Shown here: positions 35,098 through 45,237 of the stretch, one piece after another
Layout: every line of letters begins with the position of its first letter
How positions within the stretch are numbered: the first letter of the stretch is position 1
DNA from: Synechococcus sp. C9
GTDB lineage: Bacteria; Cyanobacteriota; Cyanobacteriia; Gloeomargaritales; Gloeomargaritaceae
Direction: 5' to 3'
Length of the DNA stretch: 64,000 bases
Assembly (NCBI RefSeq): GCF_022984075.1
Contig: NZ_JALAAD010000001.1
Location: 1,406,455-1,470,454, forward strand
Translations under genes and position numbers: made by a program
Notes under the pieces: model-generated
What the model saw: the letters and a program-made list of their open reading frames with translations, nothing else
Databases searched by the model: none
What the model was told of the DNA's origin: nothing

Positions 35098-36093
35098 TCA
35101 TAGATATAAATTCATGGCTAAAGTCAAAACAAAGGTCAATAACCCTGCCAATAAAAACAGATACAACACGGCTCTAGGGCGAAACACCGTTAATAACAAA
35201 CTCACCCCCTTCAAATCCACCATCGGTCCAAACACCAAAAACGCCAACAATGCCCCCGCCGTAAAACTCCCCGCAAAGGACAGGGCAAAAAACGCATCCA
35301 CCGTCGAACAAATAGACACCACCGTGCCCAACACCAGCATCGCCACCACCGACGTTACCGGTCCCTGCCCCAACCCCAAAATCACCTCCCGGGGCGTGAA
35401 CACCTGAATCGCCGCCGCCACCGCCGTCCCCAGGATCAACACCCCCCCCAGTTCCCGCAATTCCGTCAGGGCATTCACCCACACCATCTGCCACCGTCCC
35501 CGCCGGGACAGCAACCGGGACGCATTCCACCCCGTCGTTTCCAAAGGCAGGGCTTTTCCCCCGGACAGGGCAAAAAAATTCCCCGTCGGCACCCCCGCCA
35601 GCATCGGTTCCCGCTGAGGTTGATTCATGGGGGGGGGCATCACCTGCGCCACTGCCGGTTGTAGAAACGGTCGCAAATCCTTTTGCACTGAAAACACCCA
35701 CCCCACCACCACCGCCACCAGCAGGGTCAACCCCACCCGCCCCCACACCATCAGCGGCTGGTCCCGAAACGCCACCCAGGTGGACCAAATCACAATCGGG
35801 TTAATCGTCGGTGCCCCCAGCAAAAACCCCACCGCTACCGAAGCGGGTATCCCCTGAGTCAACAACCGCCGCGCCACCGGCACATTCCCGCACTCACACA
35901 CCGGCAGGAGACAGCCCAGCACCGCCCCCGCTACCGCCCCCCCCAAAGGATGTCGGGGTAAAAGTTTCAGCAATTGCTCCGGTTCCACCCACAGCAACAG
36001 GATGCTGGAAAACAGCACCCCCAACACCAAAAAGGGAATCGCCTCCACCAACAAACTAAAAAATAAGGTCAATCCCTGTTGCAGTGCCGCCAT
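35098..36093 (-). CDS. UPF0718 (YraQ-type) permease
   Basis: 331 residues from the ATG at 36093 (GTG at 36102 is possible). About eight membrane helices. The family signature is clear: FLVLGVLFSSILLLWVEPEQLLKLLP near 20, LPVCECGNVPVARRLLTQGIPASVAVGFLLGAPTINPIVI near 63-100, and a second half-repeat with VVSICSTVDAFFALSFAGSFTAGALLAFLVFGPMVDLK. The CECGN and CSTVDAF cysteines are the conserved thiol sites of this permease class. Substrate unproven; metal or metalloid transport is suspected in the family. It pairs with the YcgQ-like gene. Confidence 0.87.
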   Translation of the reverse strand: MAALQQGLTLFFSLLVEAIPFLVLGVLFSSILLLWVEPEQLLKLLPRHPLGGAVAGAVLGCLLPVCECGNVPVARRLLTQGIPASVAVGFLLGAPTINPIVIWSTWVAFRDQPLMVWGRVGLTLLVAVVVGWVFSVQKDLRPFLQPAVAQVMPPPMNQPQREPMLAGVPTGNFFALSGGKALPLETTGWNASRLLSRRGRWQMVWVNALTELRELGGVLILGTAVAAAIQVFTPREVILGLGQGPVTSVVAMLVLGTVVSICSTVDAFFALSFAGSFTAGALLAFLVFGPMVDLKGVSLLLTVFRPRAVLYLFLLAGLLTFVLTLAMNLYL

Positions 36094-36177
36094 AGGACTC
36101 ACCCGTCAATGGAACTACAAATTGTTTGGATTGTACAACACCCCCACCGCTTTGAATATCATGCGCCGAGAAATGAA

Positions 36178-36254
36178 TATATAGCCATCCTATTTGATTA
36201 ACAAACAAAAATTCCTCAGAACCAAAGACGGGGGGAGTGCCCCTGCGACCCCTA
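36178..36254. repeat. Mini-element type 1, right half missing
   Basis: Starts TATAGCCATCCTATTTGATTAACAA, preceded by AA, followed by core AACCAAAGACGGGGGGAGTGCCCCTGCGACC. It stops at the rodA stop codon (36255-36257), so the right arm is absent or replaced. It lies in the 161-base gap between rodA and the permease gene. Confidence 0.78.
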
Positions 36255-37487
36255 CTAATAAAACGACTTACGCCGGTGATTCGCCACCGATTCTACCAAC
36301 CCCAGGGCAATAAAATTTGCCAACATTGCTGAACGCCCATAGCTCAAAAAGGGCAAGGGAATCCCCGTGATCGGTGCCAAACCCACGGTCATACCGATAT
36401 TGATCACCACCTGGAAAATCAACATACTCAACACCCCAATCGCTATCAGGGAACCAAATCCATCCCGGGCACTGCGGGCAATCAAAATCAACCGCAAACA
36501 AATCAGCCAGAATAGAAATAGCACGATCATTGACCCAATAAAACCCAATTCTTCCCCGATCACCGAAAAAATAAAATCCGTATTCTGTTCCGGGATAAAA
36601 CTCAACTGGGTTTGACTGCCCTGAAACAACCCCTGCCCCCACAACCCGCCAGAACCAATGGCAATCCGGGATTGAATCAAGTGATACCCACCCCCCAAGG
36701 GGTCCTGATTGGGGTCGAGAAATAAAATCAACCGCTCCCGTTGGTAATCCTTGAGCAACCCCCAAAACACCTGCCCCAACTGCCCGGAAACCAAATTCAC
36801 CACCAGAGCGGCTAACCCTCCAATTCGGGGCCAGGGCAATGAAAACCAGCCCACCACCGCCATCACCACCACCCACACCCCCCACAGGGGCAGGGACAGG
36901 GACAACACAATCGCCGACACCAGGGGCGAGAGCAACAACACAATCCACGCCAGGGGGATATTCGCCCAGTAGAGCATCCCCAGGGTAATCGCCACAAAAA
37001 TCAACGCCGTGCCCAAATTCGGCTGTAGAAACACCAACACCCAGGGCAAAGCCACCACCAACGCCGCCTGCCCAATCGTCCACAGTGCCGGTGCCCGGGA
37101 CTGCTCCAACACCGCCGCCAAGGTCACCACCAACGCCACCTTCGCCAACTCCGACGGCTGTAAATGGAACCCGCCGATATTGATCCACCGTTCCGCCCCC
37201 AGCGCTGAGGTGCCCACAAACATCACCGCCACCAACAGGGCATTCGCCAATCCATACACCCCCCAGTGCCACCGGCGCAACCATTGGTAGGGCAAGCGTG
37301 CCAAGAGCAACGCCACCCCCAGACCCAGCAGGGCAATTAGGGTTTGTTGCCACCAATCCCAGGTATTCTGCGCTAACCCGGCACTGCGAATCGCCGTCAC
37401 CCCAATCACCGTCAGGGTCAACACCGCCCCCAACAAGGTTAGGTCAATGTCATGCCAGGGTCGCCACCAGGTGGAACGATAACTCAT
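36255..37487 (-). CDS. rodA: RodA/FtsW-type peptidoglycan polymerase
   Basis: 410 residues, about ten membrane helices. SEDS hallmarks: NIGGFHLQPSELAKVALVV near 100, PNLGTALIFVAITL near 155, GLWGQGLFQGSQTQLSFIPEQNTDFIFSVIGEELGFIGS near 280, and the C-terminal GIPLPFLSYGRSAM. SEDS proteins polymerise glycan strands from lipid II. The GNF-type motif with FIPEQNTDFIF favours RodA (elongation) over FtsW. The long glycine-rich reading frame in another phase here is a shadow of this gene. Confidence 0.94.
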   Translation of the reverse strand: MSYRSTWWRPWHDIDLTLLGAVLTLTVIGVTAIRSAGLAQNTWDWWQQTLIALLGLGVALLLARLPYQWLRRWHWGVYGLANALLVAVMFVGTSALGAERWINIGGFHLQPSELAKVALVVTLAAVLEQSRAPALWTIGQAALVVALPWVLVFLQPNLGTALIFVAITLGMLYWANIPLAWIVLLLSPLVSAIVLSLSLPLWGVWVVVMAVVGWFSLPWPRIGGLAALVVNLVSGQLGQVFWGLLKDYQRERLILFLDPNQDPLGGGYHLIQSRIAIGSGGLWGQGLFQGSQTQLSFIPEQNTDFIFSVIGEELGFIGSMIVLFLFWLICLRLILIARSARDGFGSLIAIGVLSMLIFQVVINIGMTVGLAPITGIPLPFLSYGRSAMLANFIALGLVESVANHRRKSFY

Positions 37488-37520
37488 GGTTCGCCAATCG
37501 TTAAAAAATAGTTAAAAAAG

Positions 37521-39773
37521 TTACTCGACCGATTCCCCGCCCATTGTAGCCTGAACCACCCGCACCAGCCGTTCCCCCCCTGCCAAAGCCGTTCCCAACA
37601 TCACCCACCGCTGGCGATTCGTATAACCATAAACCGGGGCTGTCCCCGCCACCAACCCCACCCAAGGCTCCGCTACCGCCAGGACGCCTACTTCCCCCAC
37701 CGGCACCGTCGGTAATGCCTCCAAAGTCCCCACCGCCGTCACCGCTTGCACTGCCCCAGGTGTTACTACTGCCCCCACCAGGGATTCCCCCGCCGCCAAT
37801 GCCAGTAAGGGTTTCCCATAGCTCCGGCGAGAAGGTTTCCACCGCCCCACCCGCCCCTGGTTACTCGCCCACACCAGCATTTGCCCCGGTTGCCACACCC
37901 CCGCCGCCAACACCTCATCCCCCGCCGGAAACCCCCATTCCCCTTGCCACAGGTCATCCACCCCCATCACGCTCCCACAGCCGCCCCGACTCACCAGCCA
38001 CACCGCCGCCGTTTGCTCGGTCACCACCAAGGGCAGTACGCCCCCATCCCAAGCCAACGCCGCCAACTCCCCCACCTGCCCGCTCCAGGTCTGCACCCCC
38101 CCCCGGCGGTCAAACAGCACCACCTGTGCCCCGGACTGCCATTCCCCCCGCCAGACAATCGGGTCGCCCAATTCGCCCGCCGTCAAATCCAGGCACAATT
38201 GTTGGGTACGCCGCTGTTCCCCACTGCGCCATTGCCCTGCCACTGTCAATTCCAGCCGGATTTGGGGGATTTTTGGCTCTGGAACTTCCTGACTAATTCG
38301 GGTGCGCCGAGCATCCCCATACTGCTTTTGTAATTGCTTTAATTGTTTTTTCAATTCCCGCAAGCGTTCCCCCCGGTTCTGTTGCAATTGTTCTAAACGG
38401 GTACGGCGCTGGTCTAGGTGTGCCAATTGCTCCGTCACCGCCGCCGCCTCCAACCGAGTCAACCGCCGTAAAGGCGTAGATAAAACCGTTTCCGCCTGCT
38501 CTGCCGTTAGATTTAAGCGGGTCATCAACTCGGTTTTTGCCTGGTCAATGTCGGTACATCCCCTGAGAATGGTAAAGACAACGTCTAAATGAGTAATCGC
38601 CTGGTGCAACCCCTGTAAACGCTGGATTTGGTTGGTCACTTCCTGCCATTCGTGGGCATAACCCCGTTGGAGCGTCCGTTCCCGAAAGGTCAAAAATTCC
38701 TGTAAAAGCCGCCGCAGGGAGCAGTGCTGGGGTCGCCCGTCAATCAGGGCGAGAAAACTGGCATGGAATTGAATTTGCAAGGGGGTCTGTTCATACAACT
38801 GCTGGATCACTGCCGCCACCTCCTGCCCCGGTTTCAAGGTCACCACCACCCGTATCCCGTCCCGGTCGCTTTCATCCCGCAGGTCGCTAATGCCCGCCAA
38901 CCGCCCCTGGTGAATCAACTCCGCCGTGCGGCTCAACCAGTCCGCTTTCACCACCTGGTAGGGCAATTCCGTAATGACAATTGCTTCTTTGGCTCGCTTG
39001 CCCGTCCCCAGGGTTTCCCGATGCCAGACTCCCCGCAGGGTGATTGCCCCCCGCCCCGTGCGATACACCTGGGGAATGGTGTGGGGATGCACCAGTTCGC
39101 CGCCGGTGGGAAAATCCGGTCCCGGCACCAGGCGATACAGCCGTTCATCGCTCAGGTGGGGGTAGTCAATTAAATGAATTAACGCTTCAATCAGTTCCCC
39201 AGCGTGGTGGGGGGGAATTTGGGTCGCCATCCCCACCGCAATGCCGCTACAGCCATTGAGCAACAGCAGGGGCAACTGCGCCGGGAGCACCTGGGGTTCC
39301 GGTTCCGTACTGTCAAAATTGGGCTGAAAATCCACAATTGCCGGGTGCAAATCCGTAAATAAAATCTGGGTCGCCAGGGGGGACAAGCGGGCTTCCGTAT
39401 AGCGCATCGCCGCCGCCGGGTCATTGTCAATGGAACCGAAATTCCCCTGCCCCTCCACCAATGGATACCGGCAGTGAAAATCCTGTGCCAACCGCACCAA
39501 CGCCGCATACACCGATTGGTCCCCGTGCGGATGGTATTTCCCCAACACCTCGCCCACCACCCGGGCACTTTTGCGGTGGGGACGTTGCGCCGTCAACCCC
39601 ATCTGCCACAGGGCGTAGAGAATCCGCCGCTGCACCGGTTTCAAGCCATCCCGGGCATCCGGCAACGCCCGTCCCACCATCACACTCAAGGCATAGGCTA
39701 GGTAGGATTGGCGCAATTCCCCCTCCAGGGACGTGGGCACAATCCGGTCACGGGTAGGGCGGGGTTTCACCAT
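37521..39773 (-). CDS. DNA gyrase / topoisomerase IV subunit A
   Basis: 750 residues from the ATG at 39773. The type IIA A-subunit signature is clear: [33 protein letters not shown] near 25-57, [21 protein letters not shown] near 85, and the active tyrosine in [11 protein letters not shown] near 123. The C-terminal beta-propeller is short and diverged, and I see no clear GyrA box (QRRGGKG-like). Length and lack of the box favour the second, ParC-like A subunit that many cyanobacteria have beside the full-length GyrA. It diverges from rplU. Confidence 0.93.
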   Translation of the reverse strand: MVKPRPTRDRIVPTSLEGELRQSYLAYALSVMVGRALPDARDGLKPVQRRILYALWQMGLTAQRPHRKSARVVGEVLGKYHPHGDQSVYAALVRLAQDFHCRYPLVEGQGNFGSIDNDPAAAMRYTEARLSPLATQILFTDLHPAIVDFQPNFDSTEPEPQVLPAQLPLLLLNGCSGIAVGMATQIPPHHAGELIEALIHLIDYPHLSDERLYRLVPGPDFPTGGELVHPHTIPQVYRTGRGAITLRGVWHRETLGTGKRAKEAIVITELPYQVVKADWLSRTAELIHQGRLAGISDLRDESDRDGIRVVVTLKPGQEVAAVIQQLYEQTPLQIQFHASFLALIDGRPQHCSLRRLLQEFLTFRERTLQRGYAHEWQEVTNQIQRLQGLHQAITHLDVVFTILRGCTDIDQAKTELMTRLNLTAEQAETVLSTPLRRLTRLEAAAVTEQLAHLDQRRTRLEQLQQNRGERLRELKKQLKQLQKQYGDARRTRISQEVPEPKIPQIRLELTVAGQWRSGEQRRTQQLCLDLTAGELGDPIVWRGEWQSGAQVVLFDRRGGVQTWSGQVGELAALAWDGGVLPLVVTEQTAAVWLVSRGGCGSVMGVDDLWQGEWGFPAGDEVLAAGVWQPGQMLVWASNQGRVGRWKPSRRSYGKPLLALAAGESLVGAVVTPGAVQAVTAVGTLEALPTVPVGEVGVLAVAEPWVGLVAGTAPVYGYTNRQRWVMLGTALAGGERLVRVVQATMGGESVE

Positions 39774-39803
39774 AGGTTTGAGTGTAATCCTGACAGTGCT
39801 ATC

Positions 39804-39833
39804 TTGACCTGTAGGCAAGCTAAAGGATATAAT
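39804..39833 (+). promoter_or_regulatory. Probable sigma-70-type promoter of rplU-rpmA
   Basis: TTGACC (39804-39809) and TATAAT (39828-39833) with an 18-base spacer, 42 bases before the rplU start. Good match to the cyanobacterial group 1 sigma consensus. It lies in the 102-base gap between the divergent gyrase-type gene and rplU. Confidence 0.65.
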
Positions 39834-39875
39834 TAGAACTTGTGTTGTTAAAATTCAACCGATAAAGTTACACAA

Positions 39876-40253
39876 ATGGAAACCAACTACGCCATTGTGG
39901 CGGTCGGCGGCAAACAGTTTTGGGTGGAACCCGGGCGGTTTTACGATGTGAATTCCCTGGGGTTAGAAGCGGGGGCGACGGTCACCTTAGATCAGGTATT
40001 GTTGGTGCATTGCGGCGGGCAAGTGCAAATCGGGCAACCTACTGTTCCCGAGGCGCGGGTGGAAGGAACCGTATTGGCGGCACGGCGGGGTCCCAAAATC
40101 ATCGTTTACAAAATGCGTCCCAAGAAAAAAACCCGCAAAAAAACCGGGCATCGCCAGGAATTGACCCGGGTGCTGGTGGAAAAAATTATTGTCGGCGACC
40201 AGGAATTTACCGCCCCTGGGGTTGGGGAAACGGCAGAAGCGGTGGCGGCTTAA
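39876..40253 (+). CDS. rplU: Ribosomal protein L21
   Basis: 125 residues. A 50S protein that binds 23S rRNA together with L20. NYAIVAVGGKQFWVEPGRFYDVNSL at the N-terminus and the basic MRPKKKTRKKTGHRQELTRVLVEKI region are diagnostic. The C-terminus has an extra ~20-residue acidic extension. Followed 38 bases later by rpmA, the usual order. Confidence 0.98.
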   Translation: METNYAIVAVGGKQFWVEPGRFYDVNSLGLEAGATVTLDQVLLVHCGGQVQIGQPTVPEARVEGTVLAARRGPKIIVYKMRPKKKTRKKTGHRQELTRVLVEKIIVGDQEFTAPGVGETAEAVAA

Positions 40254-40291
40254 GGGGTTACAGAGTACAGTGTTAACAGGAGAGGTGAACG

Positions 40292-40561
40292 ATGGCACAC
40301 AAGAAAGGGAGTGGTAGTACCCGCAACGGTCGGGATTCCAACGCCCAACGCCTGGGGGTCAAACGCTACGGCGGGCAGGTGGTGCGGGCGGGTAATATTT
40401 TGGTGCGGCAGCGGGGCACAGCGTTCCACCCGGGGGTGAATGTGGGTCTGGGCAAGGATTACACCCTGTTTGCCCTGGTGGATGGGGTGGTACGGTTCGA
40501 GCGCAAGGGGAAAACCCGGCAGAAAGTCAGCGTTTATCCCGTCAGTGAGTCCGCCGCCTAA
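40292..40561 (+). CDS. rpmA: Ribosomal protein L27
   Basis: 89 residues. It starts [28 protein letters not shown], the classic L27 N-terminus that reaches the peptidyl-transferase centre. There is no Firmicutes-type cleavable leader. A GGAGAGG site lies upstream of the ATG (40280-40286). The last 17 bases overlap the start of the downstream amidohydrolase. Confidence 0.98.
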   Translation: MAHKKGSGSTRNGRDSNAQRLGVKRYGGQVVRAGNILVRQRGTAFHPGVNVGLGKDYTLFALVDGVVRFERKGKTRQKVSVYPVSESAA

Positions 40562-41753
40562 ATCGGTCTCGGAAACGATCCGGGGCATTGCCACCAGCTT
40601 GGCACCCCGGTTAATTGAAATTCGCCGTCACATTCACGCCTTCCCAGAACTGAGCGGTCAGGAGTGGCAAACCTCCGCTTATGTGGCTGGGGTTTTGTCT
40701 TCCTGTGGGTTAACGGTGCGGGAAGCGGTGGGGAAAACTGGGGTGGTGGCGGATTGGGGCAAGGCGGATACGCCCTTTTTGGGGGTGCGGGCGGATTTGG
40801 ATGCCCTGCCGATTCAGGAAGCGGCGCCGGTAGAATACCATTCCCGGATTCCGGGGGTGATGCACGCCTGCGGGCACGATGTCCATACCACCGTGGCTTT
40901 GGGGACGGCGATGGTCTTGGCGGCTTTACCGGAACCTCTGCCGGGGCGGGTGCGGTTTTTGTTCCAACCGGCGGAAGAAACGGCGCAGGGTGCCCGCTGG
41001 ATGATTGAAGATGGGGCGTTGGAGCAGGTGATGGCGGTGCTGGGGCTACACGTTTGGCCCGCCCTGCCGGGGGGCACGATTGGCATCCGCTACGGAGCCT
41101 TGACCGCCGCCGCCGATGAATTAGACCTGACCATTCTGGGGGAATCCGGGCATGGGGCGCGCCCCCACGAAGCGATTGATGCGGTGTGGATTGCCGCCCA
41201 GGTGATTGCCAATTTGCAACAGGCGATCAGCCGCACCCAGAATCCCTTGCGCCCAGTGGTGCTGACCATTGGCAAAATCCAAGGCGGGCGGGCGCCGAAT
41301 GTGATTGCCGACCAGGTACGTCTGTGGGGGACGGTGCGGTCGCTCCACCCGGAAACCCGCGCCCAATTGCCCCAGTGGATTGAAGGGATTGTCCAAAACA
41401 CCTGCGCCACGTACCGTGCCCGTTACACCTTGCAGTACAAAACCGGCGTACCCGGGGTACACAATGACCCCCATCTGACCCAGTTGGTGGAGCAGTCGGC
41501 CCGCACCGCTTGGGGGGCAGAGCGGGTGCAGATTCTCACGGAACCCTCCTTGGGGGCGGAGGATTTTGCCCTGTATTTGGAGCGGGTGCCGGGGACGATG
41601 TTCCGCCTGGGTACGGGGATTCCCGGTCAACCCTACTACAGTTTGCACCATCCCAAATTTACAGTGGATGAAACGGCGATCCTCACGGGTGTGGTGACGA
41701 TGGCGACAACGGTCTGGAATTTTTGGCAACAAAAAATGGCACAATCATCCTAG
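40545..41753 (+). CDS. M20 family amidohydrolase (HipO/IAA-amino acid hydrolase type)
   Basis: 402 residues from the GTG at 40545, which lies inside the end of rpmA. The reading frame is open further upstream, but that part is a shadow of L27. Metal-site motifs: [13 protein letters not shown] near 90, [15 protein letters not shown] near 113, [16 protein letters not shown] near 150, and [14 protein letters not shown] near 170. The family hydrolyses N-acyl or N-carbamoyl amino acids. Substrate unknown; a housekeeping deacylase is most likely. The next gene, accA, begins 16 bases later on the same strand. Confidence 0.92.
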   Translation: MSPPPKSVSETIRGIATSLAPRLIEIRRHIHAFPELSGQEWQTSAYVAGVLSSCGLTVREAVGKTGVVADWGKADTPFLGVRADLDALPIQEAAPVEYHSRIPGVMHACGHDVHTTVALGTAMVLAALPEPLPGRVRFLFQPAEETAQGARWMIEDGALEQVMAVLGLHVWPALPGGTIGIRYGALTAAADELDLTILGESGHGARPHEAIDAVWIAAQVIANLQQAISRTQNPLRPVVLTIGKIQGGRAPNVIADQVRLWGTVRSLHPETRAQLPQWIEGIVQNTCATYRARYTLQYKTGVPGVHNDPHLTQLVEQSARTAWGAERVQILTEPSLGAEDFALYLERVPGTMFRLGTGIPGQPYYSLHHPKFTVDETAILTGVVTMATTVWNFWQQKMAQSS

Positions 41754-41769
41754 TGTTGGCACGCACCCT

Positions 41770-42741
41770 ATGAACTCGGAACGGAAAGCGGTCATTTTGG
41801 ATTTTGAACGCCCCCTGGTGGAAATGGAACAGCGGATTCGCCAAATTGAACAGATGGCGCAGGAAAGTGGGGTGGATGTGTCCGACCGGGTGAGTCAGTT
41901 GGTGAATAATTACCGCCAGTTGCGTCAAGAAATTTTCACTCGCCTCACGCCGGAACAACGGGTGAAGGTTGCCCGCCATCCCCGCCGTCCTACCACCTTG
42001 GATTACATTCAGGCGATGACCGATGAATGGCTGGAACTGCACGGGGATCGGGGGGGGAGCGATGACCCGGCGTTGGTGGGGGGCTTGGCGCGCCTGGGGG
42101 GACAACCGGTGCTGATTTTGGGGCATCAAAAGGGGCGGGATACCAAGGAAAATGTCGCCCGCAATTTTGGCATGGCCTCGCCGGGGGGGTACCGGAAAGC
42201 CCGGCGGTTGATGCACCACGCCCACCGCTTTGGACTGCCCATTATTACCCTGATTGATACGCCCGGTGCCTATCCGGGGGTGGAGGCGGAACGGTTGGGG
42301 CAGGGGGAGGCGATTGCGGTGAATTTGCAGGAAATGTTTGCCCTGGCGGTGCCGATTATCTGCGTGGTGATCGGGGAGGGGGGGTCCGGGGGGGCCCTGG
42401 GGATTGGGGTCGGCGACCGGATTTTGATGTTTGAACACGCCATCTATTCGGTGATTTCCCCCGAAGGCTGTGCGGCGATTTTGTGGAAAGACAGCACGCA
42501 GGCGGCAAAAGCGGCACAGGCGTTGAAACTCACCGCTCCCGATTTATTGGAATTGGGATTGATTGACCAGATTTTGCCGGAACCTCTAGGAGCCGCCCAC
42601 GCCGACCCGGTGCAGGCTACAGAAACCCTGAAGCGAGCCTTGCTGGACAATCTCGCCCGTCTGCGGGAATTGGATGGGGCGACCCTGATGCGCCAGCGTT
42701 ACGATAAATTTCGCCGGATGGGGGTGGTGCTGGATGGCTAA
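41770..42741 (+). CDS. accA: Acetyl-CoA carboxylase carboxyltransferase subunit alpha
   Basis: 323 residues. AccA and AccD form the carboxyltransferase that moves CO2 from biotin-BCCP to acetyl-CoA. Hallmarks: [19 protein letters not shown] at the N-terminus, [31 protein letters not shown] near 118, [27 protein letters not shown] near 160-185, and [19 protein letters not shown]. The ATG overlaps nothing; its stop overlaps the SDR start by 8 bases. The biotin carrier accB is at 24688. Confidence 0.97.
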   Translation: MNSERKAVILDFERPLVEMEQRIRQIEQMAQESGVDVSDRVSQLVNNYRQLRQEIFTRLTPEQRVKVARHPRRPTTLDYIQAMTDEWLELHGDRGGSDDPALVGGLARLGGQPVLILGHQKGRDTKENVARNFGMASPGGYRKARRLMHHAHRFGLPIITLIDTPGAYPGVEAERLGQGEAIAVNLQEMFALAVPIICVVIGEGGSGGALGIGVGDRILMFEHAIYSVISPEGCAAILWKDSTQAAKAAQALKLTAPDLLELGLIDQILPEPLGAAHADPVQATETLKRALLDNLARLRELDGATLMRQRYDKFRRMGVVLDG

Positions 42742-43444
42742 CCGCTGTGCCGTGATTACGGGAGCGTCCCGGGGGATTGGCCGTCTGACCGCCCTGGAAC
42801 TGGCCAGGCATGGCTGGGATGTGGGGTTGATTGCCCGCTCCGAGCCAGAATTGACCACCCTGGCTGGGGAAATCCACGCCCTGGGACAACGAGCCTATAT
42901 ATACCCCCAGGACATGAGCGAGGTGACGCAATTGGTGCCCCTGATGCACCGGATTACCCAGGATTTGGGGGGCTGTGAGGTGCTGGTGAATAATGCCGGG
43001 GTTGCCCACCTCGCCAATCTCGCCGACACCCCCCTGGCGGAGTGGCAAAGGATTTTGGCGGTGAACCTGACGGCGGCGTTTCAGTGCATCCAAGGGATTT
43101 TGCCCACCATGCGCTCTGCCCAAAGGGGCACGATTATCAATGTGGTCTCCATTGCCGGTCAACAGGTATTTCCCCAGTGGGGGGCATACTGCGTGAGTAA
43201 ATACGGTTTATTGGCATTGTCCCACACCTTAGCCCAGGAGGAACGGCCCTACGGGATTCGGGTGTGTGCCCTGTGTCCGGGGGCGGTGGACACGCCGATT
43301 TGGGATGGCTTGCCGGTGAATTTTGACCGGGCGGGGATGTTGTCGGCGCAGACGGTGGCGCAAACCATTCGGCAGATTATTGACCTGCCTGCGGAAGCCA
43401 GCATTGAAACCCTGACCCTCATGCCCCAGGCGGGGGTTTTGTAG
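42734..43444 (+). CDS. Short-chain dehydrogenase/reductase (FabG-like)
   Basis: 236 residues. SDR motifs: [10 protein letters not shown] near 7 (NADP-binding glycine motif), [14 protein letters not shown] near 88, catalytic Ser in [11 protein letters not shown] near 137 and [11 protein letters not shown] near 154 with Tyr and Lys. The placement overlapping accA suggests a fatty-acid link, such as a 3-oxoacyl-ACP reductase, but many SDRs use other substrates. The last 47 bases of the gene, including the stop and two extra codons, are duplicated in tandem just downstream. Confidence 0.9.
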   Translation: MANRCAVITGASRGIGRLTALELARHGWDVGLIARSEPELTTLAGEIHALGQRAYIYPQDMSEVTQLVPLMHRITQDLGGCEVLVNNAGVAHLANLADTPLAEWQRILAVNLTAAFQCIQGILPTMRSAQRGTIINVVSIAGQQVFPQWGAYCVSKYGLLALSHTLAQEERPYGIRVCALCPGAVDTPIWDGLPVNFDRAGMLSAQTVAQTIRQIIDLPAEASIETLTLMPQAGVL

Positions 43445-43493
43445 TTAGCATTGAAACCCTGACCCTCATGCCCCAGGCGGGGGTTTTGTAGTT
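43400..43493 (+). repeat. Tandem duplication of the SDR gene's 3' end
   Basis: Two adjacent identical 47-base units (43400-43446 and 43447-43493) beginning AGCATTGAAACCC. The first includes the last codons and the TAG stop of the SDR gene. The second repeats them as untranslated sequence. A short partial third unit (TTTTGTAGTT, 43495-43504) follows. Exact identity indicates a recent duplication. Confidence 0.95.
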
Positions 43494-43510
43494 ATTTTGT
43501 AGTTAACTTA

Positions 43511-43622
43511 TGGGCACTTCTAAAAATAGGTCGCAGGGGCGTAGCCCCCGTTTTTGGTTCTCAATCATATTGGCATTCCAGCGAGCTAACCTTCTGGTAA
43601 TGCAAATCAATAGAGGTGCCCT
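43511..43622. repeat. Mini-element type 2
   Basis: GGGCACTTCTA at the start and TAGAGGTGCCC at the end (one mismatch as inverted repeats). The core GGTCGCAGGGGCGTAGCCCCCGTTTTTGGTTCTCAAT is the inverted family core. The copy at 20261-20383 is clearly related along its length, though that one has an extra short direct repeat (AATATCTC). It lies between the SDR and NDH-2 genes. Confidence 0.87.
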
Positions 43623-43640
43623 TGTGTAATTAATTTGTAA

Positions 43641-44840
43641 TTAACGAGGATTGGTGGTCACGCTGGTCAGCCAATCCAACCAGGGGGTCATCATCCAATG
43701 CCAGCCCACCTGTAAACGGTGCTTGAGCGTGGGCAGTCGCCATAGGTACACCAACCGCCGTGCCACATAGGCCAAAGGGCCTTGCAACTGCATCCCCAAC
43801 CCGGACAGCGCCGCATCTTCCGTGCCCAGGGTGAGCATTTCCCCCAGATGAAAATACTTAAACGGCAGGAGGGGCCGCCCGGTGGCCAAAGCCCAGAGGT
43901 TCCAGGCCGCATAGTCCGCCTGTTGAAACGCCGCCTGCGCCGTACGGGGAATTGCCTGCCCCTGTTCATCCACACAGGCCGCCACGTCCCCCAAAGCCAG
44001 CACCTGGGGATAGTCAACCAATTGCAAAGTCGGGCGTACCACCAGCCGTCCCTGGTCATCGTGCTGGGCGGGTAAATTCTGAATCCAAGCGGGGGTGCGG
44101 GTGCCCGCCGTCCAGATTACTAGGTCCACCGGCAGGATGTCCAATTGGTCTTTGTAATTCAAGGTAATGCTATTGGCAGTAATTTCCGTCACGGTGGTCA
44201 TCAGGTTTAACCAGACCCCCCGCCGTTCCAGGGCATTTTGGGCAGTTTCCCGAGCGAAGGGGGAAAAGGTTTTGAGAATTTCTGACCCCCGGTCCACCAG
44301 GCGTATCCGCCCCCGGTTGCCCAACTGGTCCGCCAACTTGCAGGCTAACTCAATGCCACTGGGTCCCGCGCCCACAATCGCCACCCGCACCACGCCGGAG
44401 CCAGTCAAAAGGACACGCAACCGTTCCCTCAGCCGCTCCGCATCCGCCAAGGTACGAAATTCATAGGCATACTCCGGCAAGCCCGGAATGGGGGGTCTTT
44501 GGGTTTCCCCGCCCACCGCCAACACCAGGTAATCCCCCGTCAGGGACTCGCCCCCTATCTCGACCGACCGCTGGGCTAAATTCACCCACCGCACCTGCGC
44601 CTGCTGAAACCGCACCGGGGTATCGGCGAGCAATTCCTCGTAGGGGGGGGCAATTTCCCAACTTTGCATCTCCCCGGTAATCAATTCGTACAGCAGGGGT
44701 GAGAACAGAAAATGCCGCTCATCATTAATCAAAACAATTTCCGGGCGGGTGGCATCCGTCCAGGGAAACTGGCAAAGGTTTAGGGCGGTATAAAGTCCCC
44801 CAAAACCACCACCCACAATAATAATCCGGCTGTTGGTCAT
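43641..44840 (-). CDS. Type II NAD(P)H dehydrogenase (NDH-2)
   Basis: 399 residues from the ATG at 44840. A flavoprotein that passes electrons from NAD(P)H to quinone without pumping protons. FAD motif IIIVGGGFGGLYTAL at the N-terminus; second dinucleotide motif RVAIVGAGPSGIELACKLAD near 158; FAD ribityl motif VLALGDVAAC near 285 and TAQAAFQQADYAAWNL. The C-terminal ~60 residues contain amphipathic helices that would touch the membrane. Cyanobacteria have several NDH-2 copies and some may act as redox sensors. Alternative ATG at 44852. Confidence 0.93.
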   Translation of the reverse strand: MTNSRIIIVGGGFGGLYTALNLCQFPWTDATRPEIVLINDERHFLFSPLLYELITGEMQSWEIAPPYEELLADTPVRFQQAQVRWVNLAQRSVEIGGESLTGDYLVLAVGGETQRPPIPGLPEYAYEFRTLADAERLRERLRVLLTGSGVVRVAIVGAGPSGIELACKLADQLGNRGRIRLVDRGSEILKTFSPFARETAQNALERRGVWLNLMTTVTEITANSITLNYKDQLDILPVDLVIWTAGTRTPAWIQNLPAQHDDQGRLVVRPTLQLVDYPQVLALGDVAACVDEQGQAIPRTAQAAFQQADYAAWNLWALATGRPLLPFKYFHLGEMLTLGTEDAALSGLGMQLQGPLAYVARRLVYLWRLPTLKHRLQVGWHWMMTPWLDWLTSVTTNPR

Positions 44841-44955
44841 GCGCTTCGCCACAACTAGGGCTATGTTAACATTTGCTTCCCCAGACCGTAGCGGTGGTGT
44901 CCCAAGGATTCGCTAACGTTTCCTGTGAGACTGGCGAAAGGGTTGATACGCAAAG

Positions 44956-45237
44956 TTAGCGCACCATATCCACATCCAGAATCCTGCCGTCCGGGCTGAG
45001 TTCAACCTTTAAGTGAATCTCTTTGTAGCGTAACTTGACTTCAAATTCGGTGCGCCTGTCATCCGTATCCCGTTCCGCTGTGAGAATTTTAGCCCCGGGG
45101 AAATATTCCCGAACGGCACGGCTGACCGGTTGTGGTAAATCTTTAGCGGCTATGGGAACGCTCGCATCCACCAACCCCTGGCTCCCACCCAGAAGCATTG
45201 GGATGATGAACCACTGAAACAGAAGTTGAACTTTCAT
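44956..45237 (-). CDS. Secreted PepSY-like small protein
   Basis: 93 residues. A probable N-terminal signal peptide (about 1-26, KVQLLFQWFIIPMLLGGSQGLVDA) precedes a PepSY-like domain: LPQPVSRAVREYFPGAKILTAERD, then EVKLRYKEIHLKVELSPDGRILDVD. PepSY-like domains (DUF2874 type) occur in periplasmic proteins of unclear role, some linked to protease inhibition. No partner is obvious; it is divergent from psb27 across a 140-base gap. Confidence 0.7.
   Translation of the reverse strand: MKVQLLFQWFIIPMLLGGSQGLVDASVPIAAKDLPQPVSRAVREYFPGAKILTAERDTDDRRTEFEVKLRYKEIHLKVELSPDGRILDVDMVR

Noticed and set aside
36268-37356. Long glycine-rich reading frame on the same strand as rodA
   Set aside because: It lies wholly inside rodA in another phase. 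The composition (many Gly and Val, few motifs) is what GC-rich shadow frames give.
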